Assembly (NCBI GenBank): GCA_023431185.1
Contig: JAEYXS010000110.1
Span: 25,595 to 89,594 of the forward strand
DNA: 64,000 nucleotides
DNA from: Verrucomicrobiota bacterium
GTDB lineage: Bacteria; Verrucomicrobiota; Verrucomicrobiia; Limisphaerales; JAEYXS01
Direction of reading: 5' to 3'
Below, in pieces: positions 1-9,089 of this stretch. The notes beneath the pieces were generated by a model that did not search any database, had not been told where the DNA came from, and was given only the letters and a program-made list of their open reading frames with translations. Position 1 is the stretch's first letter. Each line of letters opens with the position of its first letter. Position numbers and translations under genes: made by a program.

Positions 1-669
1 TGGGTAAATCCGGAGGACGCATATCTGGAAGGCATCCGGGGCATCACGCAGCTTGATATCAAATTCGCGGAACAGCTCGGTTACACGATCAAACTGTTGG
101 GCATCGTGAAGAAGCATGCGAACAATGGCGACAAGTGCGCGCCGATCGAGTTGTCCGTGTGCCCCACGCTGGTGCCGAACTCGCATGTGCTCGCAAGTGT
201 GAATGATGTTTTCAACGCCGTGCTGGTGCGCGGCGATGTGGTGGGTGACACGCTCTATTACGGTCGCGGTGCGGGTCAGGACGCGACGGCAAGTGCGGTG
301 CTCAGTGATTTGGCGGATGCGGCGCTGGACTTGAAGTGTGACAGCAAGAATCGAATCCCGCCGTTCGTGCCGCATGAGCGCGAGGGCGCGGTGATCGCGC
401 CGGGCAAGATGGTGTCACCGTATTACGTGCGGTTGAGCGTGGTGGACAAACCGGGGACGCTGGCGAAGATCGCCGCGATCCTCGGCAAGGCGAACATCGG
501 CATCTCGTCCGTCATCCAGCCGGAAGGCCACGAGGGCGAGAGTGTGCCGCTGATCTTGATGATCCATGATGCGCCGCTGGCCGCGATGGAGAAGGCGCTG
601 ACCCGGATCACGAAACTGGGTGTCATCAAGGGCAAGCCGGTGATGTTCCGGGTGGAGAATTTTGAGTAG
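1..669 (+). CDS. hom: Homoserine dehydrogenase, C-terminal part (5' end outside window)
   Basis: Homoserine dehydrogenase reduces aspartate semialdehyde to homoserine in the threonine/methionine branch of aspartate metabolism. Frame 1 is open from the first base, so the gene enters from the left. The visible part starts in the catalytic domain (the stretch ending LGYTIKLLGI is typical) and ends with an ACT domain from about base 418 (YYVRLSVVDKPGTLAKIA). The ACT domain suggests allosteric feedback by threonine, as in the long form of this family. A TTG at 97 is not the start because the homology continues upstream of it. Threonine synthase follows 48 bp downstream, which fits a hom-thrC unit. 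Confidence 0.93.
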   Translation, partial: WVNPEDAYLEGIRGITQLDIKFAEQLGYTIKLLGIVKKHANNGDKCAPIELSVCPTLVPNSHVLASVNDVFNAVLVRGDVVGDTLYYGRGAGQDATASAVLSDLADAALDLKCDSKNRIPPFVPHEREGAVIAPGKMVSPYYVRLSVVDKPGTLAKIAAILGKANIGISSVIQPEGHEGESVPLILMIHDAPLAAMEKALTRITKLGVIKGKPVMFRVENFE

Positions 670-717
670 AGTGCATTAGTGACGCTGAGGCGGCGCTAGG
701 CTAGAAAGTATTTAGTT

Positions 718-1788
718 ATGAGTTCGAGCAATATGTGGACGGGCATCATCGATCAGTACCGGCGTTATCTGCCGGTGACTGAGACGACGCCCGTGGTCTC
801 CTTGTGCGAGGGCAATACGCCGCTCGTGCGGGTGGATAATTTCGTGAAGGCGATCGGCGGCGAGTTCGAACTCTACCTGAAATACGAGGGCCTGAACCCG
901 ACTTGCTCCTTCAAAGACCGCGGCATGACCATGGCCGTGACGAAGGCGAAGGAGAAGGGTGCGCAAGTCGTCATATGCGCCAGCACGGGTAACACTTCGG
1001 CGAGCGCCGCTGCTTACGCCGCACGTGCCGGATTGAAGTGCGTGGTGCTGTTACCGAATGGCAAGATCGCCCTCGGCAAACTTGCGCAGGCATTGATGTA
1101 TGGGGCCACGACGATCTCCATCGAAGGCAATTTTGACGAAGCGCTCCGCATTGTCCGTGAATTGGGCGAGACGGGCAAAGTCGAAGTGGTGAACAGCGTG
1201 AACCCGGTGCGGATCGAGGGCCAGAAGACGGCGGCCTTCGAGATCTGTGATCAACTTGGTCGTGCGCCAGATTTCCATTACTTGCCGGTGGGCAATGCCG
1301 GCAATATCACGGCGTATTGGAAGGGTTTCAAAGAATATTACTCGGTGCAGATGGCGGATCGTCTGCCGAAGATGTGCGGCTGGCAGGCGGCGGGTGCGGC
1401 ACCGATCGTGGATGGACATCCCATCGAGAACCCGAGCACGGTGGCCACGGCCATTCGCATCGGTAATCCCGCGAGCTGGCAGGGGGCGCTCGCGGCAGCA
1501 AAAGATTCGCAAGGCTTCATCGACAAGGTGACGGATGAGGAGATTTTGGCGGCGTACAAGCTCATCGCTCGGACGGACGGCATCTTCGTGGAGCCGGCTT
1601 GCGCGGCCCCCTTGGCTGGTTTGATTCGCAGTGTGAAGGCAGGGAAGGTTCCGACGGGCAGCGTCATCACGGCCACGATGACAGGGCACGGCCTGAAAGA
1701 TCCGGATAACGCCATCAAGACGGCGGGCTTCGAGGCGACAATCGTGCCGCCGACGAAGGAAGCGGTGATGCGCGTGATTGGGCTGTAA
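718..1788 (+). CDS. thrC: Threonine synthase
   Basis: This PLP enzyme converts O-phosphohomoserine to threonine. The 356-residue product is full length for the short (class II fold) bacterial form. The PLP lysine is K66 in SFKDRGM. The phosphate-binding glycine-rich loop is PVGNAGNI, and the substrate-side motif ASTGNTSASAAAYAARAG is complete. The gene sits directly behind homoserine dehydrogenase, so the last two steps specific to threonine share a transcript apart from homoserine kinase, which is not in view. Confidence 0.96.
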   Translation: MSSSNMWTGIIDQYRRYLPVTETTPVVSLCEGNTPLVRVDNFVKAIGGEFELYLKYEGLNPTCSFKDRGMTMAVTKAKEKGAQVVICASTGNTSASAAAYAARAGLKCVVLLPNGKIALGKLAQALMYGATTISIEGNFDEALRIVRELGETGKVEVVNSVNPVRIEGQKTAAFEICDQLGRAPDFHYLPVGNAGNITAYWKGFKEYYSVQMADRLPKMCGWQAAGAAPIVDGHPIENPSTVATAIRIGNPASWQGALAAAKDSQGFIDKVTDEEILAAYKLIARTDGIFVEPACAAPLAGLIRSVKAGKVPTGSVITATMTGHGLKDPDNAIKTAGFEATIVPPTKEAVMRVIGL

Positions 1789-1804
1789 GTCCGTTTCGCC
1801 GTGC

Positions 1805-4800
1805 CTACGGTATGATACTGGCTCTCACCCGGTAGTACTTTTGCACGCCCGTTTTGTTCACGGTGAAGGTATGGACATTGCCATCACCGTTAAAATTATC
1901 CTCGGTGACCCACACGGGCGATGACAGCGTTATCGTCGATTCCAGCTCATAGTGGATGCCAACGGTCGTTGCCATCGTGAACGAGACATTCCCCGTCACC
2001 AGCACCGGCTGGCTCAGTTGCGGAGCCACCAACGAGGGCAGGGGCGCATCTAGGGAGAGCAGCGCCAACCGGTTGATGGTGACGTTGCCGATCGCGGTAA
2101 AATTGCCGCCAATCCATAGTCTTCCATCAGCCGCGAAGGAGGCCGAAGTGACGATGGCATTCGGATCCCAATCCTTGCCACCAGCGAAGACTTGATCCGG
2201 CGTGCCGTCCAGATTGATGCGGAGCAGTTGTTTCCGCTGGTTGCCCGTGATGACCGTCGTAGTGAAATTACCCACCGCGATCACGCGACCATCCGACATG
2301 GGGACGATTTCCCGCACCGTGCCGCCGGCGGTGATATTCGTCAGCCCCCAAGTGGCGTCCAGCACTCCGTTCGCGTCGAACCGGGCGAGAACCGGCTTGA
2401 TCGGCGAACTACCGCCCACGTTGCCAAAATCGCCACCCGCGATGATGTAGCCGTTCACGATCGCCAGCGAACGCACCGTTCCGTTGATAAACGGCGGGTT
2501 GAAGGACGTGTCCAGCGTGCCAGTGTTGTTCAGCCGCGCGAGATTGGTGATGGCCGTGCCATCGATGTTCGTGAAGGTGCCGCCGATGAGGATTTTGCCG
2601 TTCTCCTGGATCAAGATGGTGTTGATATCCACGATGCCATTGGTATTCGCGATGACCGGCCGGAAACCGCTTTCAAAAGTGCCGGTGGCACTCAGCTTGG
2701 CGAAACCTTTCTGCGTATTGCCGCGCACGGTGTTGAAGCGTCCGCCGATGTAAACACTGCCGTCCGTCGCCGTCGCGGCACAATGGATGGACTGGTCGTA
2801 TGCAGACGTGCTGGCATCAGTGTAACGACCGCCTGTGAAGGTCGTATCGATGGTGCCATCACTGTGAAAACGGATGATGTTGGCATAGCTAAGCGAGGGA
2901 AAAGCATTGGCGAACACACTGCCGACCACCAGCAGCTTGCCATCAGGAAAGCGGTAGAAGTTGCTCACCCCACCACTGATGTAACCGGTGTTCAAACTGT
3001 TCGTCAGGCGGAAGCTGGTCGGATTGCCGTCCAACTGGAATTGCAGCAAAGGCCCGGTCACCACGCTGTTGAAGGTGGAAAAAGCTCCCCCAGCCAGCAC
3101 GGAACCATCCGGCAAGGCAATCACTTTGGAAATGGTCGCGCCGAAAGTTCTGCCGAGCAGGGTGAAGCTGGAATCAACCGTGCCTGGTGAAAGATAGACT
3201 TCAGCCGAGACCACCGCGCTCGTCGTCATGCCGAACTGGTTCGAGACCACGGCGTAAAGACTGTTCGTGTTCGGCACGGTGCGCGTCAGGCTGTAAGCAT
3301 AGTAATTACTGCCCGCTCCGTAAGTCGTGGTACGGGCCGGGTTCAGTGTGTTGTTCGTATACCAAAAGACCGCCACGGCAGCGCTGGAGGTGAAGCCGAG
3401 GTTAACCGAACCACCACTGGTCAGACGCGTGGTGTTGGTGCGGATGCTGATGGGCTGAATCGCGATGTAGGGCATCTCCGCCATCTGCACCGATACCGTG
3501 ACCACCTTGCTGGTCCCCGAGCCGAACTGGTTGCTCGCCACCACGTAGTAGGCACCGGCATCAATCCCCTGCACAGAAGGCACATCGAGGATCTTCACGA
3601 AGCCGTTGCCGTTCGTCGGGTAATCATAATTCACTGCCGTATGGCTGGGGATGAGGGCGTCGTTGCGATACCAGTAGAACGCCAGCGGTGGCACGCCATA
3701 AGCCGAGGCCGCAATGGTCAGGCGCGTATTCTGGACCGTATTGATGGCCGTGCCGATGGTCCGGATCTCATTCGGATACTCAAAAAAAACATTCGGTGCC
3801 GTGCTCAGAAAGCTTTGCACGTTCACTACTGCACTCGTGACCGAACCGGCGCCGTTTTGCATCACCGCGTAATAGTTGTCCGCGACGGCTGATGGGTTGG
3901 AAATCCCTTCATACAGAGGGGTTTCGGTGCTCGTGAGGTAGCTGCCGTTTTTATACCACAGGACGGCGGTGGCCGGCGTGCCGGAAAGCACCAGGCTCAG
4001 GCTGAACGGGCTGTTCGTCACGACATACTGGTCCTTCAAATTCTCCACGATGACCGGGAGTGTCGCCACCTGGATCTGGGCTACCACGCTGGTCACGGAA
4101 CCGAAGTTGTTCGTGACCACCACGGAGTAACCACCGGCATCCACACCTTGAAAATCATTGATATAGAGCGCCGGGCTGGCCGGGCTCACAGGTGAACTGC
4201 CTTCGGCGAGGGTGGCGTATTTGGCACCGTTCACCAACGGCACACCATCCTTCTGCCAGAACCAGCCGAGGGGTGGCGTGCCCGTGACGCTGGCAGTGAT
4301 GACCGGAGTCTGGGTGAGCGCCCAATAGGTGCTGCTGGGTTGCACGGTGAAGTTTGGCGATTCACCAGCCCCGACCGTCAGCACCGTGTTGGTCGTGGCC
4401 GTTCCGGTAGCGTTGCTGACGACCACGCTGTAAGTGCCCGTGTTGCCGGGTTGCAAGTTGATGAGCGGATAATTGGGCAGAGTTGCTCCGTCGATGGGCG
4501 TGCCGTCCTTGGACCATTGAAAGGTGATCGGAAGGTCGCCCAGTGCAGTCACACTTAGCGTCGTGTCCGTATTGATGATCTTGGCTCCGCCACCGCTGAT
4601 GGAACTGATCACCGGAGCCATGGCAAGCGGGGCTTCCCCATCTGTGATGCGCACCAGGCCGGTCTGATTCCCGCCATCTTCTTCCGGGATGCGGTCTTCG
4701 CGGTGCAGGTCATAGTAGGACGGGATGCTGACCCCGTTGGCCGGAAAGAAAACGAATACCTCTGTGATCGCATCGCCAAACCAGCCGGTGAAATCGATGT

Positions 4801-5089
4801 AGAGCACGAACTCGTTCTTGAACGCCGCCCATGTGCCTGACCGGGCGGTGACACCCGCAGCCGCTGGAACCGAATAAGTCCCGTTCCCATGCAAAATCAC
4901 CCGGTAGCTACCCGTGGATTCGTAAGCCGCGTTCCCGCTTTTTTGCATGATCTGCAACCAGAGAGTTTTTCCCGCCAGTTGGGACGGCAGCAGATTCTGA
5001 CTGGCATACTCCGCCGCTTGGGCAGTGAAGATGGATGCCAGCAATAATAAGGCAACGAACAGACGATGAACGGGAGGCAACAGTTTCAT
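1805..5089 (-). CDS. Secreted multidomain protein: Ig-like domains plus delta-60 repeats
   Basis: A 1094-residue exported protein. The signal peptide is hydrophobic and ends near AQA at residues 24-26. Residues ~150-640 hold about five Ig-like (I-set type) domains, each with the pattern W.KDG or W.kNg ... G.Y.VVVSN. Residues ~650-1020 hold delta-60-type propeller repeats with cores such as LPDGSVLAGGAF, DGSVYIGGRF, GKILIGGTF and DGRLWIGGNF, alternating with LD.SF-like strands. The last ~60 residues (YELESTITLSSP ... KYYRVRA) resemble the C-terminal cap seen on many verrucomicrobial secreted proteins. The probable role is extracellular or surface carbohydrate binding or adhesion; no catalytic motif is visible. 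It is convergent with thrC and ends 17 bp from it. Confidence 0.85.
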   Translation of the reverse strand: MKLLPPVHRLFVALLLLASIFTAQAAEYASQNLLPSQLAGKTLWLQIMQKSGNAAYESTGSYRVILHGNGTYSVPAAAGVTARSGTWAAFKNEFVLYIDFTGWFGDAITEVFVFFPANGVSIPSYYDLHREDRIPEEDGGNQTGLVRITDGEAPLAMAPVISSISGGGAKIINTDTTLSVTALGDLPITFQWSKDGTPIDGATLPNYPLINLQPGNTGTYSVVVSNATGTATTNTVLTVGAGESPNFTVQPSSTYWALTQTPVITASVTGTPPLGWFWQKDGVPLVNGAKYATLAEGSSPVSPASPALYINDFQGVDAGGYSVVVTNNFGSVTSVVAQIQVATLPVIVENLKDQYVVTNSPFSLSLVLSGTPATAVLWYKNGSYLTSTETPLYEGISNPSAVADNYYAVMQNGAGSVTSAVVNVQSFLSTAPNVFFEYPNEIRTIGTAINTVQNTRLTIAASAYGVPPLAFYWYRNDALIPSHTAVNYDYPTNGNGFVKILDVPSVQGIDAGAYYVVASNQFGSGTSKVVTVSVQMAEMPYIAIQPISIRTNTTRLTSGGSVNLGFTSSAAVAVFWYTNNTLNPARTTTYGAGSNYYAYSLTRTVPNTNSLYAVVSNQFGMTTSAVVSAEVYLSPGTVDSSFTLLGRTFGATISKVIALPDGSVLAGGAFSTFNSVVTGPLLQFQLDGNPTSFRLTNSLNTGYISGGVSNFYRFPDGKLLVVGSVFANAFPSLSYANIIRFHSDGTIDTTFTGGRYTDASTSAYDQSIHCAATATDGSVYIGGRFNTVRGNTQKGFAKLSATGTFESGFRPVIANTNGIVDINTILIQENGKILIGGTFTNIDGTAITNLARLNNTGTLDTSFNPPFINGTVRSLAIVNGYIIAGGDFGNVGGSSPIKPVLARFDANGVLDATWGLTNITAGGTVREIVPMSDGRVIAVGNFTTTVITGNQRKQLLRINLDGTPDQVFAGGKDWDPNAIVTSASFAADGRLWIGGNFTAIGNVTINRLALLSLDAPLPSLVAPQLSQPVLVTGNVSFTMATTVGIHYELESTITLSSPVWVTEDNFNGDGNVHTFTVNKTGVQKYYRVRASIIP

Positions 5090-5379
5090 GACAGGTACGA
5101 CTGGGGTTTACTCGGAAAAAACGGAGTAGAAGCCGAAAGATTATCGCCTGCCTGAAACAGACTTCAGGGAATAAGATAAGGCGCGTTCATGGCGGTGCTT
5201 AGAAAGATGCATAATCTTGTGCTTAACTTGTTTAAAAACAAGCACTTACAAGAAAGCAAAAATCACGCCTGTGTCAAATTTGAGGACGGAAAATGTCCCG
5301 AAAACACTTCCCTTAAATTGCCTTGGGAAATCAAAAAAAGAGAAATCTGCAGCCGCAGGGGAGAGGGCAAATAATGAAC

Positions 5380-6066
5380 TCACCGCTTACGTAGCGCATC
5401 CAGTGCGGCAGCTGCAGCGGCCACTTCCGCGGCCTTTTTGCTTTTGCCCGTTCCTCGGGCCAGTTCGCGGCCAGTGTGCCAGACGGCGCATTCGAATTCG
5501 CGGTCATGGTCTGGGCCGGTCGCGGAGATCACTTCATAGCGGGGCGCTTCCGGGGAGCTGGCTTGCAGGAGTTCCTGGAGTGCGCCCTTGGGATTCTCCA
5601 CCTTGGGCAGTTCATTCATGTTCTCCAACTGCGGCCGGAACTGCTTCACGATGGTGGAGAAGGCGCAGTCCTGACCGCCATCCAGAAAAACGGCACCGAT
5701 GACGGCTTCGAAGGCATCCGCGAGAATGGAAGGACGGCTGCGGCCACCGTTCGTCTCCTCACCCCGGCTCATGATGAGATACTCGCCCAGGTTGAGATGG
5801 AGGGCGCGTTCGGCGAGGGAGGTCTGGTTCACCAACCGGGCGCGGCCTTTGGTGAGCGAGCCTTCGTCGGCATCCGTGAACCGGTCATATAATTCACGGG
5901 TGAGACAAAGCTGGAGCACGGCATCGCCGAGGAATTCCAAACGCTGGTTATTCTCCATCTCCCCGGCCTCATGCGTCATGGAAGGGTGCGTCAGCGCGAG
6001 GCGTAACAGCTCCGGCTGGCGGAACCGGTAGCCAAGGGCAGCTTCCAGTTGTTCATAAGGTTCCAA
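5380..6066 (-). CDS. rnc: Ribonuclease III
   Basis: Double-strand-specific endoribonuclease for rRNA and mRNA processing. The signature QRLEFLGDAVL (residues 41-51) contains metal/catalytic residues E44 and D48. The second acidic cluster is in LADAFEAVIGAVFLD (D117, E120). A dsRNA-binding domain follows from ~155 to the end and closes with the basic/alanine-rich helix GTGKSKKAAEVAAAAAALDAL. At 228 residues it has the normal bacterial length. It is monocistronic in view. About 290 bp of AT-rich spacer separates its 3' end from the start of the Ig/delta-60 gene; nothing else was recognised in that spacer. Confidence 0.96.
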   Translation of the reverse strand: MEPYEQLEAALGYRFRQPELLRLALTHPSMTHEAGEMENNQRLEFLGDAVLQLCLTRELYDRFTDADEGSLTKGRARLVNQTSLAERALHLNLGEYLIMSRGEETNGGRSRPSILADAFEAVIGAVFLDGGQDCAFSTIVKQFRPQLENMNELPKVENPKGALQELLQASSPEAPRYEVISATGPDHDREFECAVWHTGRELARGTGKSKKAAEVAAAAAALDALRKR

Positions 6067-6174
6067 ACGATTGAAACTCAGCAGACCACAAGTGCAATCA
6101 GGCTGCTCACTTTATCTTGCTGTCCCACAACAGTGGCTTGGCCTATGGAAAAGTGTAATCCCGTAAGCTACGGA

Positions 6175-6849
6175 TTATGGCGCAGGCGCAGTCTCCGGGC
6201 GATCATCCGTGGAAGTCTCGGCAGAAACGGTTTCGGTTGGTGCCACAGCTTGCTCAGACACTACAACCTCATCAGGTGCCGCTTCACCCTCCACGACCGC
6301 ACCTTCTGCCGGTTGGGCAGGCTTGACCGGCTCGGAACCTGGCAGTCCATGCTCCAACAGATTTGCCACGTCATGCTGCACCTGTTGCAACTGGTCCAAT
6401 TGCAGGTCGGGATCGGGGATCGTGAAGATGTCGCCGGTCTTTGGCTGTTCGTAAACGAACACGCGTTTACCCTCCTGCCGATGCTGGCTTTGGATCTTCA
6501 GCAGACGTTTGCGCTCCAGCATCACGGCCAAGATGTAGCTCGCGGCCATGTACTTCGGGTCGTTCAGTTCCAGCAGCTTGCGCAGCAGAGATTCAGCGGT
6601 GTCTTTTTGGATAGCCTCGGGCGCATGCGCGGGCGGTGCGTGGTAAACACCTTGCCATTGGGAGATGAACCCTTTGCGGTCCTTGGCCCCGGCGGCGAAC
6701 TGCTCCTGCCAGCACTTGTCGCAGACGTCCATCCGCTGATACTCGTGCTTCTCATCGCACAAGACCGTGCGATAGGACTGTTTGTCAGCGAACTTTTGCT
6801 GACAAGCCTGACAATGATGCGCCCGTGACTGTATGTTCCAATCAATCAT
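6175..6849 (-). CDS. Zinc-ribbon-like protein of unknown function
   Basis: The product (224 residues from this ATG) opens with a probable zinc-binding module: CQAC at about residues 13-16 and CDKC about 30 residues later, preceded by HH and followed by a tryptophan. The middle (LLRKLLELNDPKYMAASYILAVMLERKRLL) looks helical, and the last ~60 residues are acidic, proline/alanine-rich and probably disordered. A longer reading starts at 6870, but MIDWN at 6849 places the cysteines close to the N-terminus as expected. Proteins of this architecture occur in Verrucomicrobia and Planctomycetes as uncharacterised proteins. No function is claimed. Confidence 0.75.
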   Translation of the reverse strand: MIDWNIQSRAHHCQACQQKFADKQSYRTVLCDEKHEYQRMDVCDKCWQEQFAAGAKDRKGFISQWQGVYHAPPAHAPEAIQKDTAESLLRKLLELNDPKYMAASYILAVMLERKRLLKIQSQHRQEGKRVFVYEQPKTGDIFTIPDPDLQLDQLQQVQHDVANLLEHGLPGSEPVKPAQPAEGAVVEGEAAPDEVVVSEQAVAPTETVSAETSTDDRPETAPAP

Positions 6850-6930
6850 GGAAAATGGTTGTTTAACCAACTGCTCCGCTTAGGATGCCTGCCTATTATC
6901 GCCTGAGACAAAACGACTTCAATCCATTTC

Positions 6931-8028
6931 ATGAACGCGGAACTTGAGATCAAGCTAGCCCAAGTACGGGCCGTAATCAAAGCACAGAAGGCTGCGGGCG
7001 CGCTTTTCGGCCTGCAACCCAACTTTTCCTGGCTCGCCTGCGGGGGGGAGGCCCATATCCCGCTGAATACCGACAAGTCCTTCGGCCAACTGCTCATCAC
7101 GCCCAAGGGCCTCTACGTTTTCGCCACGCGCATCGAGATGCCGCGTCTGTTGAACGAGGCGCTCAAGGGCCTCGGCGCGAAGCCGCTGGTGTCTGAATGG
7201 TTCGATGGCGTGGGTGCGTTGGAGACTCTCAAATCTGTGGTGGATCCGAAGAAGGTGCTTTCCGACAATGGCGAATGGGGCACGCAAGCCCGGCCGGAAC
7301 TCTTCGCCCCGCTGCATTACTCCCTGCAACCGGTGGAAGTGAAGCGTTATCTCGCGCTGGGCAAAGCGACGGAAGCCGCGATGAACGAGGTGTGCAAGGC
7401 CATCAAACCGGGCCAGACAGAATTCAGCCTCGCCGGGCAATTGGCCGATGCCGCGTGGCAGCGTAACCTCACGCCCGTTGTGTTGCTCGTCGCTACGGAT
7501 GAGCGCGTGAAGAATTTCCGTCATCCGCTGCCGACGAAAAAGAAGCTCAAGAAGTATGCGATGCTGGTGCTCTGCGCCCGTCAGCACGGCCTCATCGTGG
7601 CCATGACGCGGCTCGTGCATTTCGGTAAGCTGAGCGCAGATTTGCAGAAGCGGCATCAGGCCGTCTGCGTGGTGGACACCGCCATGCATCAGAGCACGCG
7701 CATCGGCACACCTGTGCGGGAAGTGTTCCGTCGCGGCACCGCGGCCTATGCGGAGCAGGGATTCCCGGACGAGTGGCACTTGCATCATCAGGGCGGACCA
7801 TGCGGCTATCAGGGCCGTGACTATCTTGGTTCGCCGACCGCACAAGGCGTGGTGCTGGAGAACCAGCCGTACGCGTGGAATCCCTCCATCACGGGCACAA
7901 AGAGCGAGGACACCATTCTCGCCACCGCCAAGGGCCCGATCGTGGTCACCGAATCGCACGACTGGCCGATGATTGCCGTGGAGTGGGATGGGAAGATCGT
8001 GAAGCGGCCGGATATTTTGGTGCGGTAA
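6931..8028 (+). CDS. M24-fold (pita-bread) aminopeptidase-like protein with degraded metal site
   Basis: A 365-residue protein with the two-domain layout of Xaa-Pro peptidases and creatinase: an N-terminal creatinase-like domain (~1-150) and a C-terminal pita-bread domain (~155-365). Segments HHQGGPCGYQGRDY and TKSEDTILAT align with the M24 His and last Glu regions. The position of the first Asp pair reads LVLCARQHG...AMTRLVHFG, and the first Glu position (normally VEPG) reads ENQPYAWN. Three of the five usual metal ligands therefore appear lost. It may act without metal, as creatinase does, or be a binding protein. It is divergent from the zinc-ribbon gene. Confidence 0.8.
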   Translation: MNAELEIKLAQVRAVIKAQKAAGALFGLQPNFSWLACGGEAHIPLNTDKSFGQLLITPKGLYVFATRIEMPRLLNEALKGLGAKPLVSEWFDGVGALETLKSVVDPKKVLSDNGEWGTQARPELFAPLHYSLQPVEVKRYLALGKATEAAMNEVCKAIKPGQTEFSLAGQLADAAWQRNLTPVVLLVATDERVKNFRHPLPTKKKLKKYAMLVLCARQHGLIVAMTRLVHFGKLSADLQKRHQAVCVVDTAMHQSTRIGTPVREVFRRGTAAYAEQGFPDEWHLHHQGGPCGYQGRDYLGSPTAQGVVLENQPYAWNPSITGTKSEDTILATAKGPIVVTESHDWPMIAVEWDGKIVKRPDILVR

Positions 8029-8190
8029 GAGGTACGGCCCGCTGTCATCAGCGGACCGCCGCCGGAGCTGAAAGTATTCGTGTGATTTACGATTTGATGA
8101 TGTCAAATCGCGGCCGTTTCTATTTGGAAAATTCTTGGACAGTAGTCGTCACTAATTTCTTGGTTTGAGAGAGTCGTTGGCTTCGGCGGC

Positions 8191-8212
8191 GGCGCGGTGA
8201 GGACACCGCGCC
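8191..8212. repeat. Short palindrome in the 8029-8282 spacer
   Basis: A perfect 9-bp stem (GGCGCGGTG at 8191-8199 with CACCGCGCC at 8204-8212) closes a 4-base loop. There is no T-run, so it is not a standard terminator. The rest of the 254-bp spacer between the M24-like gene and the YdcF gene shows no ORF with coding character. Confidence 0.5.
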
Positions 8213-8282
8213 CTACCTACGCAAGGCCTGTTCGCTCCGCTGGCTTGCTCCTCAGCATGCCTTGCCCTAGGCTGCGCATGAC

Positions 8283-9086
8283 ATGCTCACCGCCATCCTG
8301 AAATTCCTCAGCCCGCTGGCGCATCCGGTCTGCTTGATATGGCTGGCGTGTCTCATCGGGGCGGTGGTGGCATGGCGGAAGAAGCAGAGGGCCGGGATGT
8401 TCTTTCTGCTCGGCATCGCACTCTTCATCTCCTTGGTGGCCAGTCGCATCCCTCTCCTGATCCTGGAGCGTTTGGAGGCACCGTATGCTTATATGGACTT
8501 GGCGAAACTGGAACCCGGTGATGCCGTCATCCTGTTGGGAGGTGGTGCGGGTTATTCCAAGACAGAACCGCTCGGGGTCAATTTCAACGATGCTTCAGAC
8601 CGTGTGTTCACAGCCATGGAGCTCATGCGCCTGGCCAAAGCGCCCGTACTCGTGCTTGGCGGCGGCGGAGATCCCACAGAAAGCCAGGACTTGAGCGAGG
8701 GCAGCACGGTGAAGCGGTGGCTGGAGAAGAATCTCGCGGCCAAGGTGGAGATGCTTGAACTCACCGCCTCCGGCAGTACTCGTGATGAAGCGGTGAAATG
8801 TGCCGCATTGGCCAAGGAACGCGGCTGGAAGCGCATCTTCCTTGTGACGTCAGGTTTTCACATGCGCCGGGCCGAGTCGACTTTTCGCACGGCGGGCCTG
8901 CCTGTGGTGCCCGTAGGGTGTGATTTCACCCGCTCGGGCATGCCGAACAAGAGCCCTTTCAATCCGCTACCATGGCCTCCCGGAGTGGAACTCTTCAGCC
9001 TTTATGCGCATGAGCAGGCGGGTTGGGTGGTCTACCGGATGCGCGGATGGATCAAGCCGGAGACCGAGAAGCAAGCGACGAAATGA
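8283..9086 (+). CDS. YdcF/ElyC/SanA-family (DUF218) membrane protein
   Basis: A 267-residue protein with two N-terminal membrane segments (~8-30 and ~37-58) followed by a DUF218 domain. Family hallmarks are visible: GDAVILLGGGAGYS, the strand/loop PVLVLGGGGDP, LELTASGSTRDEAVKCAAL, and LVTSGFHMRRAESTFRTAGL. ElyC and SanA of this family are linked to envelope integrity and peptidoglycan or undecaprenyl metabolism; the exact reaction is unknown. The gene ends 3 bp from the convergent PVC cytochrome gene. Confidence 0.9.
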   Translation: MLTAILKFLSPLAHPVCLIWLACLIGAVVAWRKKQRAGMFFLLGIALFISLVASRIPLLILERLEAPYAYMDLAKLEPGDAVILLGGGAGYSKTEPLGVNFNDASDRVFTAMELMRLAKAPVLVLGGGGDPTESQDLSEGSTVKRWLEKNLAAKVEMLELTASGSTRDEAVKCAALAKERGWKRIFLVTSGFHMRRAESTFRTAGLPVVPVGCDFTRSGMPNKSPFNPLPWPPGVELFSLYAHEQAGWVVYRMRGWIKPETEKQATK

Positions 9087-9089
9087 GGC

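Noticed and set aside
5189..5374. A 61-codon ORF in the spacer between the Ig/delta-60 and rnc genes
   Set aside because: Lys-rich translation of AT-rich spacer, no ribosome binding site and no recognised pattern.
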